From Nothophaeocryptopus gaeumannii (taxonomy: Eukaryota > Ascomycota > Dothideomycetes > Mycosphaerellales > Mycosphaerellaceae): DNA of 64,000 nucleotides. The notes under the pieces are model-generated. The model worked only from the letters and a program-made list of their open reading frames with translations. It did no database searches and was not told where the DNA came from. Numbering within the stretch: position 1 is the first letter of the stretch; each line of letters begins with the position of its first letter. The DNA lies in contig JASISA010000019.1 in the NCBI GenBank assembly GCA_031771865.1, forward strand, positions 372,001 to 436,000, read 5' to 3'. The translations under genes were made by a program, and so were the position numbers. Positions 43,075 to 54,890 of this stretch are shown piece after piece.

Positions 43075-44603
43075 ATGCTGTATCTCCACGATGAAATTGC
43101 ATGTTTTCTGATGAGACGGGACAGCGGCCTTTATCGTATGGCTTCTGCTCCGTGATGATAGCCAGGCGGCACCGCTCTTGTTTTAGTGAACATCGTCATT
43201 GTTGCCTCGGCGGACTTCGTTGCATATACGGTTCTTTACGGCCGCGAGAATAGGGTTTTCGCTCTAGCGGTCTTCGGCCACAACATCGTTTCCGACGATA
43301 CAGCGCGAGATCTCGCTTGCTGCATGCTGTCTTCCCGTCGCATTATCTGTTCATCCGCAGACTGCTCCGCCGAAGCATTGCGTTTCTGGCCTTGTTGAGA
43401 TGTCTGTCCGAAAAGTGCGGCGGTCAACGATGGCAAGAACTGAAAGATGCTTCGTCTAATCTCGGCCGGCGCTGACCAAGCTGGGAGAGGAGTCGGGCTC
43501 GCCCAGCGATGATCCAGACGTTGAGCAGCCGCTTCTCCACACTGCGACGGTCCGCGTGCCTTCTCCAGCTTCAGCAGCAGGTCTTTTCTGAAACAAGAAG
43601 CAAGAAGACGTGGCAAGCTGCGCAGAGATGGCACTGGCGCGCTAGCAAAAAGCAGCCAAAGAGGCTCAGAAGTGAGGTGGTGAGCTTCCACGGCTGCTAA
43701 TAATCCGCTGAGGCAATCCTCTACGGTACCTTACTGCACGACTAGTGTCAAGTAGAGCGAAGGAAGGATCGTCCGTGCTACTGTATGCATCCGTTTTCAG
43801 GGCAGGCGTCGCAGGGAGGGAGACTTCGTCCTCCAGCTGCATCTCATACTGGTGGACCACTCACTGAAAGGGGGCAAATGCAGTGGTCCGAGGATGTGTC
43901 GTCCCAGCTGAAGCCAGTCCGCGGCGTTCTATGCGATAAAGTGCTGACAGTCTCTGCAAGACTAACAAGTCTCACTCCAGAAGATTGCCGTCTTCTGCCT
44001 GTAAGTCGGTGGCTCCTGTATTCTGGGGCAAGATAGACTCGAGCCCGGTGCTCTGGACGTTGCCGTAGGGCTGTTGAACATTCGGCCTGTGCACTGCATA
44101 CAAGAAGACTATTCACCGGCGCCGACACTTGCATCTCCAGCTCCCACCGCCCTCAACCGACACAGCCGATACGCCCATCGACAGATTGCACACACGGCCG
44201 AGAGATTCGGATTCGAAAAGGTGCGTCCGGCCTGCATTCAACATTGCTTTCCCTACCTCGGCGCTATGATCAGCTCTTGACCCCGAGTGCAAGCGATTTC
44301 TGAGCATCGAAAACGTTCGCGCGCTCTGGGCGGACATTCACGGTCGCCTACAGAAGATGCTGCACTGTCAGCAAGACGCGATGACGTCGAAACAGACACC
44401 CGACCTGCACCGTTAGCTGCATTCGCGACTTCACTCTATTCATCCGAGCCGGACGATCCTCCACTCACACGACACAGAGCTGCTGCTAACGCCATTTGGC
44501 CTTTAGTTGCTATTGCGTTGCTTACGGACGGCTTATACACTTGTGTGACCGAGCTATTGCAGCCATTCCTAAAGAGCATAACTTCACCCGGTCTGACCCT
44601 TCA
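43075..44603. other. Long intergenic region upstream of the BTB gene
   Basis: About 1.5 kb. Several open frames of 60-150 codons exist on both strands (for example minus 43236-43691), but none shows a family motif and they overlap one another. The right part likely holds the 5' leader of the BTB gene; upstream exons cannot be excluded. Confidence 0.35.
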
Positions 44604-47047
44604 ATGCCTGGCAACATCTCTCGGCGCGAGACAGTAGCTGACGGAACGCCATCAAATCTTGAACCATTTCAGAACCAAGATGGTTCTGGAAGCGGAATTG
44701 AGGGCGGTGATTCGGAATCATCGGCCAAGATCGCGCAGATGGCCTCCTTAAACAAAACCCCCTCCGCCCCCCAGGCAGATGCCAACGGCGATTGCGAAGA
44801 GCCTTCTTCCGACTCCAAACAAACTAAGAGCGGCAAGTCGAACCATACTCAAGACAGTTCACTACTGCAAGTGCCTGAGAGTGGCAACAACGGAAGCTCT
44901 ACACGACCAATCGAAACCTCCATCTGGGACTGGGACACCCCTCTACCGCGAGAGAACAATCGAGAGCCTTCTTCCTCATATTACTACGAGCCTCAGGGCG
45001 AGCTTATACAAGACCGGGAGCACCGACCCTTGCGTGGTGACTTTAGCATACCTACTGTCGTCGGCCATTCCGGACTTAATTGGGCCTTCCCTTCTGCACA
45101 CAGCTTGCCCCCTAGTGACGGCTTTGCTGTCCCTCAGCGGCGTCCTGGAAACAGATCAAGCGCTGGCAGCAAGCGGAAATCGATCGCTGATCAATCACCT
45201 GGAGGGTCTAAACGTGTATCGCGCACCATGTCCGAATCGGGTGACGACCTTTTATCACCTATAGATCGACCTCCCGCTCACAGTACGCGGTCACAAAATG
45301 CGCCTACAGCACGTGCCCGTGCCAGTACAGACGCTCCAGCAAGCAGCACAAGGCCCCAGCTTACCGAGTCAAGCCCCTTCCGACCTCCTCTCAGCTTCGG
45401 CGGTCCTCGCATAGGACCACAACGAGGCTTCTCAGATCCAGGAGTACCGATGGTTCTCCCAGCAAGAAAAGTGTTCCCCATACAAATAGGCCAGAGGCTG
45501 TTCAGGCTTTCAGGTGCCTCCATATCATCAGACGGTGCGACATCTCCTTGAAGGGCTTAAAAGGACCGTCAGAGACTGACAAAGATACAGCTCCGTCCTA
45601 CTTCTCCCAATTCTTCGAAGAGCAGCTCAGACAGAACGAAGGTGCAGAACAAGTGCGGACGCTATACATCGACCGAGATCCGACAACATTTGAGGACATT
45701 TCTCTCCATCTACGAGGCTATCATATCGAGCCAAGAGACGGTCCTCATTTCGTGAAGCTATTTGCTGATGCACAGTTCTTCAGCCGTGAGTCCTCATTCA
45801 TCATATTGACATATTCATCACATGCTAATGTATAGCAGTACCAAGACTCACCGCACAACTATTCTCATCAACCATATATATCAGAATAGGTGACGAAGAG
45901 TTTCAAATACCGAGAGATCTATTCAGCAATCCGGGCGACTCCCCCAACTACTTCTCTCTAGGCTTTTCAAGTTTCTTCACAACACCGAACGACGCATTCC
46001 CCGGCCTCTCACAGCGAGCGCTCATACGACCGCCCTCCCTCTTACCACCAAGCATACCCAACCGATCCGCGAAGACGTTTGCAGACCTGCTACACATACT
46101 AAAAGGATACCCTGTGGAAATCCGCAACGAAGAGCATAGAATGGAACTCCTCCGAGACGCAAGATACTACGCTCTCAAAGGCCTGGAGCAACGTCTAGTC
46201 CCCCACCAAATCTCATACAATCTAGGCCGAACTCGATCCGAGATACTCATCCGGCTAGAAGATATACGTACCTCAGGTGTATCCTTCGTCGGCGATAGCG
46301 CTGAGAGCAATTCCTCCGCAGCCGCCTCACCGGCAAGCACAACTTCTAGTACACCTACCGGCCCAGGATGGGTATACTACCAAAGACCCTACGTCGACTC
46401 AGAAGCGTACAGCCTCGTCTTAGAAGTCAGCGGTGAAGAAAGTATCTCCCTCGCCATCGACCCTGCCGGTTCTTCATCGGCGACCGCGCGGAAAGCAAGA
46501 GCCACGTTTCAGAGACAAACGCTTTCTAGAATCACCAGTCTTTTTTCTGTAATTGCGGATAAGATGAATCTTCCTGTAACACAACCCTTGGGATTGATGA
46601 TGTTGGAGAGGGGAGCGGGTGTGGCGAGTTTACCTGTGAGTCCGCGGAACACGGGCGTGAGTGATGAGAAAGTCAAAGTTTACATTGGGAGGGACGCGGA
46701 TGTTCTTTTGGATGGGAAGAAATGGAGCGTAAGCGAAAATGCCGTTGAGTTCGGATGTGGAGAGTCCGATGGATGTTGATGACGCGCCAGCGCCAGCGAC
46801 TTCTTCGTCTTCGAGGACGAGGAGGTCTTCGAGGAGGGGAGGGACGCAGTTGCAGCAGGAGAAGCTGGAGTTAGGGGAGCCGGAGGAGTGGGTTATTTCG
46901 AAGGCGCAGTGGAGGTTGAGGGTACAGCCTATGAGTGGCGGTGTGGCGAGTGGGAAGAGTGGGATGGAGGTGATTTTGGGGGCGGTGAAGATTGAGGCGT
47001 ATAGTACGGAGAGGAGTCGGAATGCGGCGAGAGGATTTCTGGTGTAG
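44604..47047 (+). CDS. BTB/POZ (KCTD/T1-like) protein with a frame anomaly near its 3' end
   Basis: Exons 44604-45534, 45591-45785 and 45839 onward encode about 777 residues. The first ~285 residues are low-complexity. A T1-type BTB domain follows (FPIQIGQRLFRLSG, SYFSQFFEEQL, RTLYIDRDPTTFEDISLHLRGY). A second BTB-like unit comes next (STIYIRIGDEEFQIPRDLF, LLHILKGYPVEIRNEEHR, DARYYALKGLEQRL). The C terminus has EWVISKAQWRLRVQP and VKIEAYSTERSRNAARGFL. This is a conserved fungal protein of unknown role. Intron 2 ends with the tandem acceptor TAGCAG. After GKKWS (46728) the frame stops at TGA 46777-46779, while the true C terminus is one base ahead. Either a 34-nt intron (46729-46762), one extra A in the AAAA at 46736-46739, or an unseen splice explains this. 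Confidence 0.75.
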
Positions 47048-48530
47048 ATATGGTACGATGTGGTAATGCATTGGAAAGGTGTTGAGACTCAGTGACATGG
47101 CAACTCTCGTGCGCATGTTCGCTCATCGTCCATACGCGCTGTCCGTTGCACTGATCATGAAACGAACACCGGTTTTATATCTTCGTGTCGCCGTATTATG
47201 TTTGTGCTCTCCGCCAACACGGTTGGTGTAGATGAATTTGAGGCTCTCGGGTCAGTACGAGTCGCACCTGGAGAGGCATCTACTCTTCTAGGCTTCCACT
47301 CCACGTCGTTCAATCTCATGGAGATTTGTCGGAAGTCGCGTTGGGTTTGATAGGAGATTGTCAACGGCGCGGCTCCCACTCGGAACCCTGGTGGAGCTTG
47401 AGGACTTTTCTCCGAGATTAAGGTCCTTTTAGCTCGTCGTTGCGATAGTGGAAGCTTAGCACTACCACTAGCACCGACTCCCACCAACCACTCGGAACGG
47501 CACGCGCTTCTGGGCGTTGGCCTGACAGCGCTGTCCCAGCTTGCGCGAAGTCTGCCAAGGAGGAGTTCGCGAGGACAACATGGGCTGACGCTGTGCAACC
47601 GCGTGTTGTTCTGCAGTTGGCAGCATACAGTAGTACAGGAGCATGAACAACGAGGAGAGCCGTGTCATCCGTGCTCGTGCAGCAAATCCAGTGCATTGTT
47701 GTTCTTGTTCTGTACAACGATGCGCCGCGAGAACAACGCAGCAGCTGATGCTCCAGACTTGCAGGCCGCATGTTTGTGATATGCGCGCAGACAGCCACAC
47801 CGCGCATGCGAACACCGGAGGTTTGTTGGACGAGGGCGGCAGAAACTTGGATAGCAACAGCGAACGGCGCCTTCCCATATTGCGATATCACCTACTCTCC
47901 ACATTCGTTGATGGGATACCCTCTAAGTCAATGCAAGCGCCTGCCATCCCTGCTGTATACCCATGCGCGACTCAGCTCGAGTCTTATAATCTCGACGTCA
48001 CGTCACTGCCGGAAAGGAACATCTGCCGCAAAGCTATCGAACGCTGTTCTCACTTGTCAGCAGCACAGCGCTTTATTTGGCCTGCCAAAGCGTTGCGACT
48101 GTGATCTTGAGGAGATCCTGATCTACTTCGCTTGCTACTTTACTTTCACTGACAGCTGCCTATAATTCTCCTCCTTTTGTAATCTCCCCCCACTTCATCT
48201 ATGAGACCTCACCACGGATAAGAGCTTGTACGCCACGCATCTTGCTCCTTGGTCGCCGCTTCCAGATCGACTACTCCAGAGCGTCCTTCACACAGCGGTA
48301 GGCTAGAGCGCGGCTGCAGACTCGCTAATCTTGGACCTCCTTCCTCCCCAACCTCCGGACTCCTTCGAACGAGCTCATAGATTAGCGACCCCTCTCGACA
48401 CCTGCTGCTAATCATCATGGACTCATAACACTCACTGCCAATGGACCGATGAACTGCTCGCTCTCTGCAAGACTTCAGAGCGACTTCCAGCAGCAGTGTT
48501 GACTGACTTCCGCTTTCGGATTTGATCGAC
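47048..48530. other. Long intergenic region upstream of the E-set protein
   Basis: About 1.48 kb. Open frames on both strands (for example minus 47418-47891, plus 47643-48104) overlap and have no recognisable domain. The last 100 bp are a probable 5' leader. I see no RNA gene. Confidence 0.35.
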
Positions 48531-50213
48531 ATGGATCCCACGACACTCGTCACATTCCTATTCAAAGCACCTCCTGAAGTCAGGACCGTCGAATTGCTAG
48601 GCTCATGGGACAACTTCGAATTACCATATCGGATGCACCATGACCGACAACGCGGAAGAGGATTTTGGTCCGGCTGCTTCAAGTTCGAAAACATCATCTT
48701 CGATGGTGACCGGCTTGACTGGGCAAAACCCCGATCCGGAGGTCTGAAACAAGGTGGCACGTATTGGTATTATTATCGTCTGGATTACGAAGATGAAGCA
48801 TATGACGAGGGACAACCCGGCACTACCGGATGTCCACTGCTTCCGGGGCAGAAGGTCAATGTCATGGAGGTTCCCATTGAGCTCGAGGAACGACCGACAA
48901 GGGTTCGCAGTGCATGTGGCTATTCCGATATCATTGGCTCGCTCACGCAGCTGGCGCAACAGAAGACCTTGGACCCAGCCAACAAATACGCGGTTGTTGA
49001 GGCTCCACCAAAATCCAAGATACACCTACGGTGTCTGTCGGACGAGGCGCTTGACGGGCGATTGGAAGGTCAGCCATTGATTGTGGTCGAGAACACCGCG
49101 TCACCAGTGTCAACGCCACAGCCTCGGCGAGCTCGATCTGTGTCACCAATCGGCCAGCCAGGTTCGATGCGCATGCGGCGTGAAGGCTGCTTTCCTGATG
49201 CAAGCTCTGTGTACTCGGAGCACAGCCATCCGTCTGTGCGCACGATGAGCACGATCAGCGAAATGAGTGCGCCTGTCATGAAGAAGGAGGTGTTACAGCC
49301 AAAGAAGGTCAACGATGAAGAGCAGCAAGGGGAGCTGCCGTCGTTTCCGTATCCGTGTGCGCTTGGTCCGGCGCCACTGGCATCTCTTGAAGCTCTCGGT
49401 GCAGCGTTGTTCGCTTCGCCAAGCAGTGTTCCAGCCCCTGAGCCTGCGCTACCTGACCGTCTTCCGCCGCCACCACCTGTTCCAGAGGCACCCGCACATC
49501 CTGTAGATGCCGACCGAAGAGCTTCGGTGTACACTTGCTGTCCGGAGTCTGTACAGAATGTGCAGTTCTATGGCTCTAGGCCCAGCAGCGCATCCTCTTT
49601 GAAAGAAGAGTATCGTCCTCGCATGTACTCGCTGCCACACCTGCAGATTAGCGACCGCGATGATGACAGCCCGCCTGCTTCGCCATCATCACCACAGTCT
49701 CCTGGCATGGGCTTCTCTTCACGGCGGTCCTCTGAGGATACCGACGAGAACCCAACACCCGACGACACTGGGGCTTTCGATCTAATGTCGCCAACGTTCA
49801 CTGCCACCACTGTGAGCTCTACTGGCCACAACAGTCCGTTATGGCTTTCCACACATGAGTCTTACAACAACGACTCTCATATGTCCATCGAGGTCGAGCA
49901 GGAGCTCCCTGAAAACAATGGCCGTCTCCAGTTCTTGGATACATTGCGAAATCAAAGCGTCACCAGCCAACCGAGCATGCTTGAACGGACGCTGGCCAGA
50001 CTCAGCCCTTCATCATTCCTCAACTACTCCCTACCCAGCCTTGCAAACGAGAGCAACCACTCGCTGGCGAAGACGGTTTCCAGTCCTTCGGCACGCGTAC
50101 GCTCATCCCGGCTGGAGTTACCACTGCCTTCCGCTTTCAATCAGGAAAAAGAGTCGTCCATGGTGGACGATATCTTCAGCGAACTAGGCTATCTCAGCAA
50201 TACCATCAGCTAG
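48531..50213 (+). CDS. Protein with N-terminal AMPK-type glycogen-binding-like (E-set) domain
   Basis: 560 residues, one exon, ATG 48531. Residues ~5-115 resemble an early-set domain of the AMPK-beta/CBM48 kind. They include TFLFKAPPEVRTVELLGSWDN (with the conserved G-S-W-D-N turn), GRGFWSGCFKF, and a later GGTYWYYYRLDY strand ending in PLLPGQKVNVMEVP. The rest is disordered: Ser/Pro/Glu-rich, with poly-Pro (DRLPPPPPVPEAP), many SP/TP sites and a short helical C terminus (VDDIFSELGYLSNTIS). Such domains bind glucans or act as protein-interaction modules. No catalytic domain is attached, so a scaffold or regulatory role is likely (inference). Related proteins appear widespread in filamentous ascomycetes, but I know no assigned function. 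Confidence 0.7.
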   Translation: MDPTTLVTFLFKAPPEVRTVELLGSWDNFELPYRMHHDRQRGRGFWSGCFKFENIIFDGDRLDWAKPRSGGLKQGGTYWYYYRLDYEDEAYDEGQPGTTGCPLLPGQKVNVMEVPIELEERPTRVRSACGYSDIIGSLTQLAQQKTLDPANKYAVVEAPPKSKIHLRCLSDEALDGRLEGQPLIVVENTASPVSTPQPRRARSVSPIGQPGSMRMRREGCFPDASSVYSEHSHPSVRTMSTISEMSAPVMKKEVLQPKKVNDEEQQGELPSFPYPCALGPAPLASLEALGAALFASPSSVPAPEPALPDRLPPPPPVPEAPAHPVDADRRASVYTCCPESVQNVQFYGSRPSSASSLKEEYRPRMYSLPHLQISDRDDDSPPASPSSPQSPGMGFSSRRSSEDTDENPTPDDTGAFDLMSPTFTATTVSSTGHNSPLWLSTHESYNNDSHMSIEVEQELPENNGRLQFLDTLRNQSVTSQPSMLERTLARLSPSSFLNYSLPSLANESNHSLAKTVSSPSARVRSSRLELPLPSAFNQEKESSMVDDIFSELGYLSNTIS

Positions 50214-50962
50214 CTAGTGGGCGCTTATCCACAAGGACGCAGCTGACCTGCACACCCACACCTTATTTTGAGCGATTCTGCACACCATTTCGAGCGAAGG
50301 CGATCAGCACTGCACACTACTTGTTTGGGATAGTGCGTGAAAGAGAAGAGATACCATTTTGATTTTGCTTTGATATCAGCGATAGCACGAGCGAGCGTGC
50401 ATTTGGGAACTTTTATGAGCGAAAGAGAGACATCAATACCAATACGTACTGTAATGTCTGGTGGAATGAGGGGAAATCCCACATGAGCGAGCCAGGAGGC
50501 TGGCTGTGGGATGCACATAAGAGCATAGATTACGAATGAGACGATATTATATCTTCAAACTTACTGAACGAAGATTCGAAGTTGTAGTGTGATCATGATC
50601 TTGCACGAAGAATTGATGATTATCTCGGCTGTAAAGCACGTCTAGCGCCTTGCCGCTCTCATCGAATATACAAAAACAGTGCTCTGACAAGCAAGCATCA
50701 CAATGCTCCCCATGCCCTGGAAATGCAGTGCTCGCGCCGCCTCAGACGGCAAAACCAGCCAGTCATGCTCCTTCCTTGTAACGCCTGTCGTACATGCATT
50801 TCCGTCGAACGTGTCCTCGCAAGCGGTGTGCTTGCTCTCATGTCTTCTCTCCCTGGAAATGACCTGCCCAAACCCACCCTGGTCTGAATACCGTTGAAAC
50901 GCCCTGTACATGTCTTCTTCTCTCGTATTCATCCCGCGCCGCTCCTGCTTCGCGACGTCGTG
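50214..50962. other. Convergent 3' interval
   Basis: 749 bp between the stops of the E-set protein and the NIPA-like transporter; only short featureless frames. Confidence 0.4.
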
Positions 50963-52407
50963 TTACCGCTTCTGGTCGAAACTCTTGCCTTTACTCAGAT
51001 TCACCGTTTCCGAGTCCACCGTCCTCGCTCTCCGTGGAGGTGGATATGAGCTCCCTTCTCCATTCATCGTCACTCTCCTCCCGTTCGCGTCATCGAACGA
51101 CGTTCTCTTTTGGTTGCTCCCCGAGGTATCCTCATCGCTGTCTTCAGCTAGGTCGTGCAGCTGATTCGCTTCCACATCATAACTACGCAGCATATGTTGT
51201 CCTTCCCCGCCCCCTCTCGTCATATACCCATTCGGTTGCGAGTGCACAGGACTCCGTAAACTCCAGCTATTACTTCTTCGATGCCCGTGATCGCCGCTTC
51301 GGCGCGATTGCATGGATAGGCGGGTTTGAAGGCCTGCGAGCCCGTCCGTGGGTATGCCGTCGACTTCGTGGTAGTCGCCTCGCTCGTCGCTGTTGATACC
51401 CATGTTGAGGCCGTCGGGGTCTTCGCGGGAGAGATTGAGGAGGTAGACGCCGGTGAAGATTGTTAAGAAGCCGCAGAGGAGCGAGATTGTGTTGACGGGG
51501 TTAGTTGTGTTGAAGCCGCGGAACATGATGAAGGATGCGGCGAGGGTGCAGGTTGTGAAGGTTACGTAGTAGAGCGGGTTGACACTGTAAGATCGATTAG
51601 CTTGTAGAAACTCCGGTGAAGTGCATCATGCCGTACATGTTGGTGTTGAATGTTGCTAGCGCCTTGTTGAAGTAGTTCATCTGCGTAAGAATGCAGACTA
51701 TGACCACAATCGCAAAGACGTAGGTCGAAGGATGCGAAAATTGGTTGTTGCCACCAAGTGTGAGCTTAAGCGCGATGCCGAAGCCCTTGATGGCCATGAT
51801 CGAAATCGAGCCGACTGTTGAGCAGATGCTGATGTAGACCATGGGATTCTTCTTGCCGTATACTGGTGCGATCTTGTAAATCATGACCAGTGCGAAAATG
51901 GTCACAATCGTACAATATGTCAGAAAGCCTGTCAAAATATCAGCAACCCATCCGCGATGCAATTACTCTTTCAGGCATACCCAGTTGCATGGCGTAGTGT
52001 AGCAGCTCATCGATATTCTTCAGATCTTTATCCGGTGGCGCGTGCAGCACAATGACCACACTTCCTATCAGACATATCGCACATCCCACTCTCCCTAATA
52101 TGCCGAGCCTCTCGCCCAGGAAATAGCTCCCCAGCACAGCTCCGATCAGCACACTTAATGCGCCGAGCGGTGTCACCAGGATAGCCGGCGCAAAGGCGTA
52201 CGCGCTGAAATTGCAGATCTCTCCTATCACCATGGTAATTATACCCCCCCACCATATCGGGTTCTTCAAGTATGCGAAGCCATCTCCTTCAAAGCCGTGC
52301 CTTTCGGCAGCAGCATTCAGGCCCTTCTTCGTGATGACGAAGGATGCGCCGATGCCTAGTGTGCTGGTGACGGCCAGCGACAGGCCTATATATTTGTCTT
52401 CTATCAT
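50963..52407 (-). CDS. NIPA-type magnesium transporter (DUF803/SLC57 family)
   Basis: Three exons (51981-52407, 51637-51928, 50963-51584; introns of 52 nt each) give 446 residues. The first ~300 residues hold about nine TM segments in an EamA-like fold: MIEDKYIGLSLAVTSTLGIG, ASFVITKKGLNAAAERHG, then KNPIWWGGIITMVIGEICN, AYAFAPAILVTPLGALSVL and a GSVVIVLHAPPD strand. The last helices follow exon 3's VNPLYYVTFTTCTLAASFI. NIPA proteins are thought to transport Mg2+ at the plasma membrane or endosomes. The C-terminal ~140 residues are cytosolic, Ser/Arg-rich and low-complexity. The ATG at 52407 matches the conserved family start. Introns are GTATGC...ACAG and GTACGG...ACAG. Confidence 0.9.
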
Positions 52408-53666
52408 GCTGCGGTACAAAGAGTGTCGTGTGCGCGGAGCGCGAGTGGGAGTGAGATTTCAAAATGTCTCTGGTCAGGCGGTAGAGTAAGATGCGGGTAG
52501 TCGGGGTTCGGGACTCTATTGCGGTCGCATCGTCTGGTCGGTTTGTAGCATATATCGTTGTCAACGCGGTGGGAGTGTCGCGTGGTATGGGGGTCAGAGA
52601 GGTGGCCTCAGGAAGTCGACAGGTGGATGTGTGAAGGGCGATGCCAGGGATGTGGGTTGTGTAGTGAGCCTCTCCTCCAAGTCGCAGAGAGCATTCGTGG
52701 CTCGTTTCGCAGCTAGCGGCTAAGGGTCCTGCCGAATTCGCCTGTCTTCCAGTCTCGTTCCTGAATTGGATGAAATATGGCCTTTCTTCAATGTTTCTTC
52801 TGTCAGCTGTGGTTGTCGTCGATAAGTCTTGAGTAGTCTACTTGGAAGCGGAGGAGTCGTCAGCGAGTGAGGCGTTCTCCACACGCTCAGACGCTCAACG
52901 ATCAATGTTCGCTACGCCTCGGTCTAAACCCCCAAATGGACCGCTAGTTCTGAGAAGCTGGTCTGACAATAGCACCAAAATTGCGCAAGCTCGACTTCAA
53001 GACCAAGACTTCAACGGCTCAACCACTCTCTCTCTTCAACATTTTCGATGGCCCATCAGTATTGGTTGATGGTACCAGGTGTAAACACCAGTTTTTCGCC
53101 ATGTGTAACAAAGGATAGCCTGCGGATGGCACGCGAGCGCCGCCGGAGCGGAAGCATCCCATTTGCCAACTTCCACGGTAGCCTTCGAGCAACATTCAGG
53201 GGCAGTCACATCGTGGAATGACTTGGTGAAGACGTTGCTTGCGAAGACAGCCCCTCTCGATCTCGGTCAGCCGTGGATAGCCCTCGCGAAAAACCGGAAA
53301 AGAAAGCATTATACACCTCGGGTATCGTAGTCTAGCTATCTACACAAGAAGAAAAGGCGTGATTGCATGGCCTATAACGACGAGAGCTCAAGAGGACTAT
53401 CGCCGCATCTTTCGACTTGTTCAATGGATTCGAGATCCGACCTAAAACCCTCAAACGACACGTCGAGCTCGCAAATGTTGTCCAGCATCCCCAAGCCAGT
53501 AGCGCGACAACAACCGCTATGAACCGGTTCAAGTTGGCAATGTCGTCGATAACACATCCATCCTGCCATTGACGAAAAGCATCAGCAAACTTCCAATACC
53601 AAGCTCTAGCTGCATATGTACTTACGCCGCCCTCGGGGAGATCTCTTAGACCGGGTGAAATCTCCA
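52408..53666. other. Intergenic region between NIPA-like gene and FAD monooxygenase pseudogene
   Basis: 1.26 kb. The part near 53332-53666 is open on the minus strand and contains a GTAAGT...GCAG intron-like segment (about 53567-53631) plus a hydrophobic stretch (RFIAVVVALLAWGCWTTF). It might be eroded C-terminal sequence of the pseudogene. The rest shows nothing. Confidence 0.35.
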
Positions 53667-54890
53667 TCACTCCCTCTTCAACCCCTGCTTGAAAACCGCA
53701 CTCTCTCGGAACCTCTCATAATCCGTAATCAGAAAAGCGGTCTCTTTGCTCAGCTCCACCTCCTTCGCCCCTCGATCAGCTACTTCTCGACTGTAAGCTT
53801 GGATGGCGTCCGCCCGGTCCTTATCCTCACCCACCTTTTTCACAGCTTCCACAAAGTTGAACGCATCAATAATGGCATTGTTCGACCCTTGCCCCCGATG
53901 TGGAGGCATAGGATGTGCGGCATTACCTGCTAGTGTCACTCTCCCATTGTGCGATGGCCAGCCTGAAGTAGGCGAAATCCAATACCACAATTTACTTTCC
54001 ATGATCTTCAAATCCTCCGGCATCCACAACATGGCGGAACGGAAAGGTTCTGCTAATTTTGCTGCTTTCTCTTTGACCAATGCATGGAGCTATTCATTTG
54101 AGAGGGCTGTGTCTTGGATTGATTTGGATTCTTCGGAGGAGTTATCGAACCACATCATAACGATGTGGAATTTCCAAGATTCGGGCTTGTTGAAATCGGG
54201 GACGCTTTGCATTGATATGAGAGCGACGCAATCTGGATGCAGACGCACCGCGCAGACGGGATTGGCGCTACGGGCGAAGAGTGCTTTCTCCGCGGTGTCG
54301 TAGGAGAAGGCCATGCTGAGATGACTACTGTCCAGAGGCGTTATCTCTGTGTTTTGCACTCCGAACATGGCTTTTCGAACGGCAGAGCGGGCCCCGTCCG
54401 CGTCGATGAGCGTTGTTCCAGTGTGGGAGGCGCCATTTGAGAAGATCACCGTGACGGTGTTGTTTTCGTCATCGTAGGTGACCTCGCTGAGCTTATGATC
54501 AAACAGGACGTTGAAGCCTTCATTACAGAGTGCTCGAAGTTCTCTTCGTCTGACTCTGATCCCGTCAGAGGGCAGCTCTCTTAGTAACTTTCCGCTCACA
54601 CCGTCGAATATAGGGATGACATTGCTCGGATACGCGGTGTAATCAGGGGATGGGTCGGCCACGGCGTGTATTGTCGTCAGTCGGGCTGCTAGTTCGGATG
54701 GGATGAGTTCCTCGAGCATGGGTTTGCTCCAATGCAATGCAATGCCATCGTCCAGTCCTTCGGCCGAAAGGTCTTTGTGTCCTCAGCTTCGTAGATAATA
54801 TACTTGATGTCTGCTTTCTTAAGGCCATGGGCGATTGAGAGACCGCAGATGCTGGCCCCAATGATGATGACGTGTTGAGAGGAAGATATT
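53667..54890 (-). pseudogene. Decayed FAD-dependent monooxygenase
   Basis: Read on the minus strand, the N-terminal Rossmann motif is clear (SQHVIIIGASICGLSIAHGL, YIIYEAEDTKTF), followed by DWTMALH. A GCATT unit present three times (about 54731-54745) then shifts the frame by 5 bp; with two units the text would run on as HWSKPMLEELIPSEL. The next segment includes RVRRRELRALC and the DG-like TLIDADGARSAVRKAMFG. An in-frame TAG at about 54090-54092 follows TALSNE. The frame then continues through LAEPFRSAMLW to the GD motif (GRVTLAGNAAHPMPPHRGQGSNNAIIDA) and ends at 53667. No ATG precedes the first motif within the frame. Two lesions plus a missing start indicate a dead gene. It is distinct from the intact monooxygenase at 11.9-13.5 kb. 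Confidence 0.82.

Noticed and set aside
43236..43691. 151-codon minus-strand frame downstream of the glutathione S-transferase
   Set aside because: No family resemblance and heavy overlap with other frames; not supportable as a gene.
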